35,240 nucleotides of DNA from Treponema sp. (GTDB lineage: Bacteria; Spirochaetota; Spirochaetia; Treponematales; Breznakiellaceae), in contig JAIRXH010000129.1 in the NCBI GenBank assembly GCA_031268385.1, positions 1 through 35,240 of the forward strand. Direction: 5' to 3'. Under the pieces are notes generated by a model, which did no database searches, was not told where the DNA came from, and saw nothing but the letters and a program-made list of their open reading frames with translations. The translations under genes were made by a program, and so were the position numbers. Every line of letters begins with the position of its first letter. Position 1 is the first letter of the stretch. Shown one piece after another: positions 32,818 to 35,240 of this stretch.

Positions 32818-33213
32818 TCAGCCGTTTATGATGTCTACGGCGGGCCTGTCCAGAATATGACCGTCCAACAGTTCCCTGCCGACGATGTGTTTCTTGACAA
32901 TTTCCTCCGCGACGCCCGCGTCCACCTTTCCGTAGATGACGGCGGGCATGCCGGGAACCACTACTTCAACGGTAGGCTCCGAATGGCAGAGCCCCATGCA
33001 GCCGGTCTGGCGCACCATGACGGTATCCACCAGCTTGTGATCGTCCAGTAATTTGATGAAGGCGTCCAGAGTTATCTTCGCTCCCGCGGCAATACCGCAG
33101 GTACCCATACCGACGATAACCTGAATCTCCTTGCCCTCAGCATCGCGCCTGCGCAAGTCGGTCTTCCTGGAATCCCTGAGCTTTCGCAGTTCTTCAAGGG
33201 TCATCTTTGCCAT
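32818..33213 (-). CDS. Thioredoxin-like [2Fe-2S] ferredoxin (HndB type)
   Basis: A 131-aa small subunit of hydrogenase operons. An N-terminal helical lead (LEELRKLRDSRKTDL) precedes the thioredoxin-like domain GKEIQVIVGMGTCGIAAGA, with QTGCMGLCHSEPTVEV after it. Only three cysteines are visible, where the canonical cluster has four (C-x4-C and C-x3-C). The second ligand of the first pair is replaced in GTCGIAAG. I believe this form is common among HndB relatives, but cluster binding cannot be taken for granted. It lies 10 bases before hydB and 15 after the HATPase gene. Confidence 0.88.
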   Translation of the reverse strand: MAKMTLEELRKLRDSRKTDLRRRDAEGKEIQVIVGMGTCGIAAGAKITLDAFIKLLDDHKLVDTVMVRQTGCMGLCHSEPTVEVVVPGMPAVIYGKVDAGVAEEIVKKHIVGRELLDGHILDRPAVDIING

Positions 33214-33228
33214 ACATTGCTCCTCTCA

Positions 33229-33789
33229 TTATTCTTGGTCTTCTTCAAGCGATCTGAGATACTTGTCAAGCAGCACCAGAGATCCTGTGTCCTCCAAATT
33301 GCCCAGGGCTTCGGCCAGCTCCGTTTTGCGGACCTCGTAGTCCAGATCCGCGCCCAAGCCGGCGCGGGTACGGTGTATGACGCACTCGCCGGGCCCCTCA
33401 AACATAAGAATGATACGAAACATGCCCGGCAAATCGCCCGCCGGCGGGGTATCCACGTTGTCCAGATCGAACCAGGCGCCTATTTCGGTTCCCCTGCCCT
33501 TTTCGGACTTCACATCCCAGCCGCCCCCGCTCTGCTGGGCGGTCTGTATAAGAAAGGGAATGCCCAGCCCCACCCTGCGGCGGGGGTGTTTTTTCCCGTC
33601 GGTGACAAAAGGATCCACCGCATGGCGGATCTCGTCCTGATCCATACCCCTGCCGTTGTCCCTTACCAGGAAGCGGAATTCCCGTTTCCCGCCGCCTGTT
33701 TCGGAAATGTCAAGCTCCACCTGGGCGGCCCCCGACTCGGCGGCGTTCTGGACTATGTCGGTTACCAGATCGCTTAAGGTAAAGTGCAA
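33229..33789 (-). CDS. GHKL (HATPase_c) ATP-binding protein of the hydrogenase operon
   Basis: A 186-aa protein with a histidine-kinase/anti-sigma-type ATP fold. The N-box is DIVQNAAESG (Asn15), the G1 box DNGRGM (44-49) and the G2 box GLGIPF (74-79). There is no dimerisation or phospho-His domain, so it is not a complete sensor kinase. A C-terminal segment of about 70 residues is not recognised. The start is TTG 33789 with a perfect GGAGG six bases upstream, contributed by the last unit of the repeat array described next. Such genes recur in hydABC-type operons but their job is unknown; a regulatory or assembly role is inference. Confidence 0.85.
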   Translation of the reverse strand: MHFTLSDLVTDIVQNAAESGAAQVELDISETGGGKREFRFLVRDNGRGMDQDEIRHAVDPFVTDGKKHPRRRVGLGIPFLIQTAQQSGGGWDVKSEKGRGTEIGAWFDLDNVDTPPAGDLPGMFRIILMFEGPGECVIHRTRAGLGADLDYEVRKTELAEALGNLEDTGSLVLLDKYLRSLEEDQE

Positions 33790-33995
33790 AAAAAACCTCC
33801 GGTTTTTTTTGCTGGGGAGTTTCTTTCAGAAACTCCTTGCACGGAAATCACTTGCACCTCCGGGTTTTTTGCACGGAAAGCATGTGTACCTCCGGGTTTT
33901 TTTGCCGGGGAGTTTCTTTCGGAAACTCCATGTACGAAGAAACCTCCGGGGTTTTTTGCACGGAAAGCGTGTGGAGCTCCGGGGGTTTTTGCCAT
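33774..33995 (-). CDS. Repeat-encoded small ORF (73 aa), doubtful
   Basis: An ATG six bases after GGAG opens a frame of 73 codons running the length of the repeat array and ending 16 bases inside the HATPase gene. The product has two similar halves (HAFRAKNPGG...GVSERNSPAKKPGG and HAFRAKNPEV...GVSERNSPAKKTGG), is basic, and has no known fold. It could couple hydC to the HATPase gene. Equally it may be a by-product of the DNA repeats. Confidence 0.3.
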   Translation of the reverse strand: MAKTPGAPHAFRAKNPGGFFVHGVSERNSPAKKPGGTHAFRAKNPEVQVISVQGVSERNSPAKKTGGFFCTLP

Positions 33996-34006
33996 GTGTG
34001 TCTCCG
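33787..34006 (-). repeat. Array of ribosome-site-like repeat units between hydC and HATPase genes
   Basis: Six units on the minus strand share (C)CCGGAGGT at their head, and the inner ones also share TTTCCGTGCAAAAAACC. Initiator spacing: GGAG-6-ATG (33995), GGAGG-11-ATG (33931), GGAGG-5-ATG (33883), GGAGG-5-GTG (33851) and GGAGG-6-TTG (33789, the real HATPase start). The unit at 33977-33980 has ACG in place of ATG. Two units carry an insert hairpin GGAGTTTC-5-GAAACTCC (33816-33836, 33909-33929). Confidence 0.75.
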
Positions 34007-34011
34007 GCCTT

Positions 34012-34509
34012 CTAGGCGTTCTGATATTTGGCGATGATGCCGGGGAGCATGTCCTTGGTCAGTTTGCCGTAGGTGTCGTTTCCCACGACCATGACCGGGG
34101 CAAGTCCGCAGCAGCCCACACAGCGCACGGGATCAATGGAAAAAAGGCCGTCTTCCGTTACTCCGCCTTCCTGAAGGCTGAGGAGGCTCCGGGCTTCTTC
34201 GATAAGATCCGCTCCGCCTTTGAGGTAACAGGCCGTTCCCAGGCAGATGGAAACCCTGTTTTTCCCCGGTTTGGTGGTTTTGAAAAAGTGATAGAAGGTA
34301 ATGACCCCGTAGATCCGGGCCAGGGGAATTCCGGTGTCCCTGGAAAGTTTTTCCGCCGCCTGGCGGGAAATAAAGCCGAATGTTTCCTGGGTCTTATGCA
34401 GAATCATGATAAGACTGCCGGGTTTTACCTTCCATTCGTCAATAAACGCGACAAGTTCAGGGGGAAATACAATATCCCCGGAATTGCTAGAGACCGCCGT
34501 GCCTGTCAT
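34012..34509 (-). CDS. hydC: Hydrogenase [2Fe-2S] subunit (HydC/HndA, NuoE-like)
   Basis: A 165-aa NuoE-type subunit. A helical N-terminal domain (GFISRQAAEKLSRDTGIPLARIYGVITFYHFF) is followed by the thioredoxin-like [2Fe-2S] domain with CLGTAC (C-x4-C) and CVGCC (C-x3-C between first and last). ATG 34509 follows GGGGG at four bases; an open frame further upstream gives residues unlike the family. It is the first gene of the hydrogenase operon and transfers electrons between HydB and HydA. It is followed directly by the repeat array. Confidence 0.95.
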   Translation of the reverse strand: MTGTAVSSNSGDIVFPPELVAFIDEWKVKPGSLIMILHKTQETFGFISRQAAEKLSRDTGIPLARIYGVITFYHFFKTTKPGKNRVSICLGTACYLKGGADLIEEARSLLSLQEGGVTEDGLFSIDPVRCVGCCGLAPVMVVGNDTYGKLTKDMLPGIIAKYQNA

Positions 34510-34560
34510 GATACCCCCATTCTCACTGATAATTTTTTGCGAACGCTCTTTGTAATGCAG

Positions 34561-34584
34561 CGCCCCGCCGCAAGCAGCGGGGCG
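34561..34584 (-). repeat. GC-rich hairpin in the hydrogenase-operon leader
   Basis: CGCCCCGC / GCGGGGCG arms with an 8-base loop lie about 50 bases ahead of hydC, within the expected 5' leader. Confidence 0.6.
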
Positions 34585-34609
34585 TCTTTGTTCTATTGGA
34601 ATTCCCATA

Positions 34610-34641
34610 TTGATTTTATATCAAAGAGCATCTTTTGGCAA
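34610..34641 (-). promoter_or_regulatory. Hydrogenase-operon promoter with overlapping dyad
   Basis: On the minus strand TTGCCA (34641-34636), 17 bases, TAAAAT (34618-34613): five of six consensus bases in each box. The dyad TTGAT-TTTAT-ATCAA (34610-34624) covers the -10. Its arms equal the FNR half-sites, but the spacing is five bases instead of four. Confidence 0.6.
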
Positions 34642-34781
34642 GAAGAAGCGAAACACCGCGGCAATTCCTGATTCAACATCCCAAACCCGAAAAGAAACCT
34701 GAGAAATCCGCCGGGGGTCCTGCCTGTAACCAATTGTGGTTGTACGGACGGAAAGAGGCATTGACCACCAGGCTATCCGCC

Positions 34782-34802
34782 CTGCGGATAGCACCTTACG
34801 GA
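34782..34802. repeat. Perfect hairpin GCTATCCGC-CCT-GCGGATAGC
   Basis: 9-bp arms, 3-base loop, no U-run. Confidence 0.6.
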
Positions 34803-34931
34803 CAAAGAACAGAATTGCCGACAAAAAGTTCGTACTGTTGGCCTTCCTCTTCTACATTCGCAAGATCCGGAAGGTTTTATAGTGAAGGGTGTACCCTTTC
34901 AAAGCCCGCCCGCCTGCGGGTTTGCCCTTGT

Positions 34932-34962
34932 GGAACACTCCACAGCCGTCCTGGAGTGTTCC
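34932..34962. repeat. Hairpin GGAACACTCCA / TGGAGTGTTCC at the edge of the tandem repeat
   Basis: 11-bp perfect arms with a 9-base loop. The right arm runs into the first full 21-bp repeat unit. Confidence 0.7.
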
Positions 34963-35082
34963 CGAATCATTCTGGACTGTTCCCGAACCATTCTGGACTG
35001 TTCCCGAACTGTCCGGGAATGTTCCCGAACTGTCCGGGAGTGTTCCCGAACCGTCCGGGAATGTTCCCCGGCCATCCGGGAG
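34957..35082. repeat. 21-bp tandem repeat, six units
   Basis: Units start at 34957, 34978, 34999, 35020, 35041 and 35062. Each begins TGTTCCC and, except for the last, reads TGTTCCCGAA; a degenerate seventh unit precedes at 34936. Units 3-5 carry the dyad TTCCCG-7-CGGGA. 21 bases is seven codons, so an open frame persists in several readings, for example with repeating VRECSRT. Confidence 0.85.
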
Positions 35083-35096
35083 CGCCTGTCATCCGT

Positions 35097-35240
35097 CTAG
35101 GGGGACCAGATCACCTCGTAACTGAGGGGCGTCTCAAGAACCAGCAGATCCAGCAGCGGTATGGCAAATTCCGCCCTTGTGCCGGAACAGGTCCCGCCCC
35201 GCACGGAACGCACCTGGCCTGGAAAATCGACGGAGGCCTC
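35097..35240 (-). CDS. Unidentified protein, C-terminal end (gene continues past window)
   Basis: The minus strand is open from the window edge to TAG at 35097. The last 47 residues include VRSVRGGTCSGTRAEF and AIPLLDLLVLETPLSYEVIWSP. I recognise no family. The codon choice and lack of low-complexity sequence suggest a real gene, but the 5' part is needed. The 21-bp tandem repeat starts 14 bases after the stop. Confidence 0.45.
   Translation of the reverse strand, partial: EASVDFPGQVRSVRGGTCSGTRAEFAIPLLDLLVLETPLSYEVIWSP

Larger units (their letters stand above)
34510..35096. other. Gene-free region: hydrogenase promoter, hairpins, tandem repeat
   Basis: No convincing gene. From left to right it contains the hydrogenase-operon leader hairpin and promoter, a perfect hairpin at 34782-34802, a strong hairpin at 34932-34962 and a 21-bp tandem repeat up to the next gene. 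Open frames of 67-78 codons here run through the hairpins or the repeat and look accidental. Confidence 0.6.

Noticed and set aside
34621-34824. 67-codon minus-strand frame upstream of the hydrogenase operon
   Set aside because: It contains a perfect hairpin and the promoter -35 of the operon, and shows no similarity to a known protein.
34957-35082. CRISPR array
   Set aside because: Units are contiguous 21-mers with no spacers.
34882-35100. Repeat-encoded peptide with VRECSRT heptads
   Set aside because: Multiple frames stay open because the unit is 21 bases; there is no evidence favouring translation of one.
1-35240. tRNA or rRNA genes
   Set aside because: No T-arm/acceptor pattern or rRNA signature was found on reading both strands by eye; a covariance search would be needed to exclude them fully.

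Overview
The window looks like a spirochaete chromosome, most probably a termite-gut type Treponema. The reasons are a multi-subunit [FeFe]-hydrogenase operon, several lipoprotein-dependent ABC importers including a BMP/TmpC-type one, and intergenic DNA full of perfect palindromes and short repeats. The species is inference. GC is moderate to high, except for a visibly AT-richer stretch at about 1.5-4.9 kb.

Layout. 1-933 is the 3' end of groEL. 934-2470 is repeat-rich and holds a REP-associated tyrosine transposase (RAYT, minus strand). 2471-6473 (plus) holds a YgjP-like metallopeptidase and a translationally coupled run: coiled-coil protein, 64-aa ORF, glycerophosphodiester phosphodiesterase, murJ. 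6487-15921 (all minus) runs, in transcription order, VOC protein, VOC protein, acetylating acetaldehyde dehydrogenase, 4-hydroxy-2-oxovalerate aldolase, FGGY kinase, BMP-type lipoprotein, double ABC ATPase and two permeases. 16143-19391 is a sugar ABC importer, followed by an SDR oxidoreductase, a DUF1080 protein and an AraC regulator. 22351-23879 is pyrBI behind a candidate attenuator. 23912-29034 holds a DinB-like protein, a purine-type NCS2 permease and a second sugar ABC importer. 29173-34509 (minus) is the hydrogenase operon hydC / HATPase / thioredoxin-like ferredoxin / hydB / hydA. 34510-35240 holds its promoter, palindromes, a 21-bp tandem repeat and the end of an unidentified gene.

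How it fits together. Two carbohydrate importers and a nucleoside- or sugar-like importer feed a fermentative metabolism. The aldolase/dehydrogenase pair would yield pyruvate and acetyl-CoA. The hydrogenase would couple NADH and ferredoxin oxidation to H2 production, or the reverse.

The least explained signals are: (1) an 11-mer, AGCTCTGTCCC/GGGACAGAGCT, with 11 exact copies in about 10 kb, in both orientations and several reading frames, densest beside the RAYT; (2) an array of repeat units between hydC and the HATPase gene, most of which carry a Shine-Dalgarno plus start codon; (3) a leader ORF plus terminator in front of pyrB; (4) a run of three long palindromes at 15948-16074.
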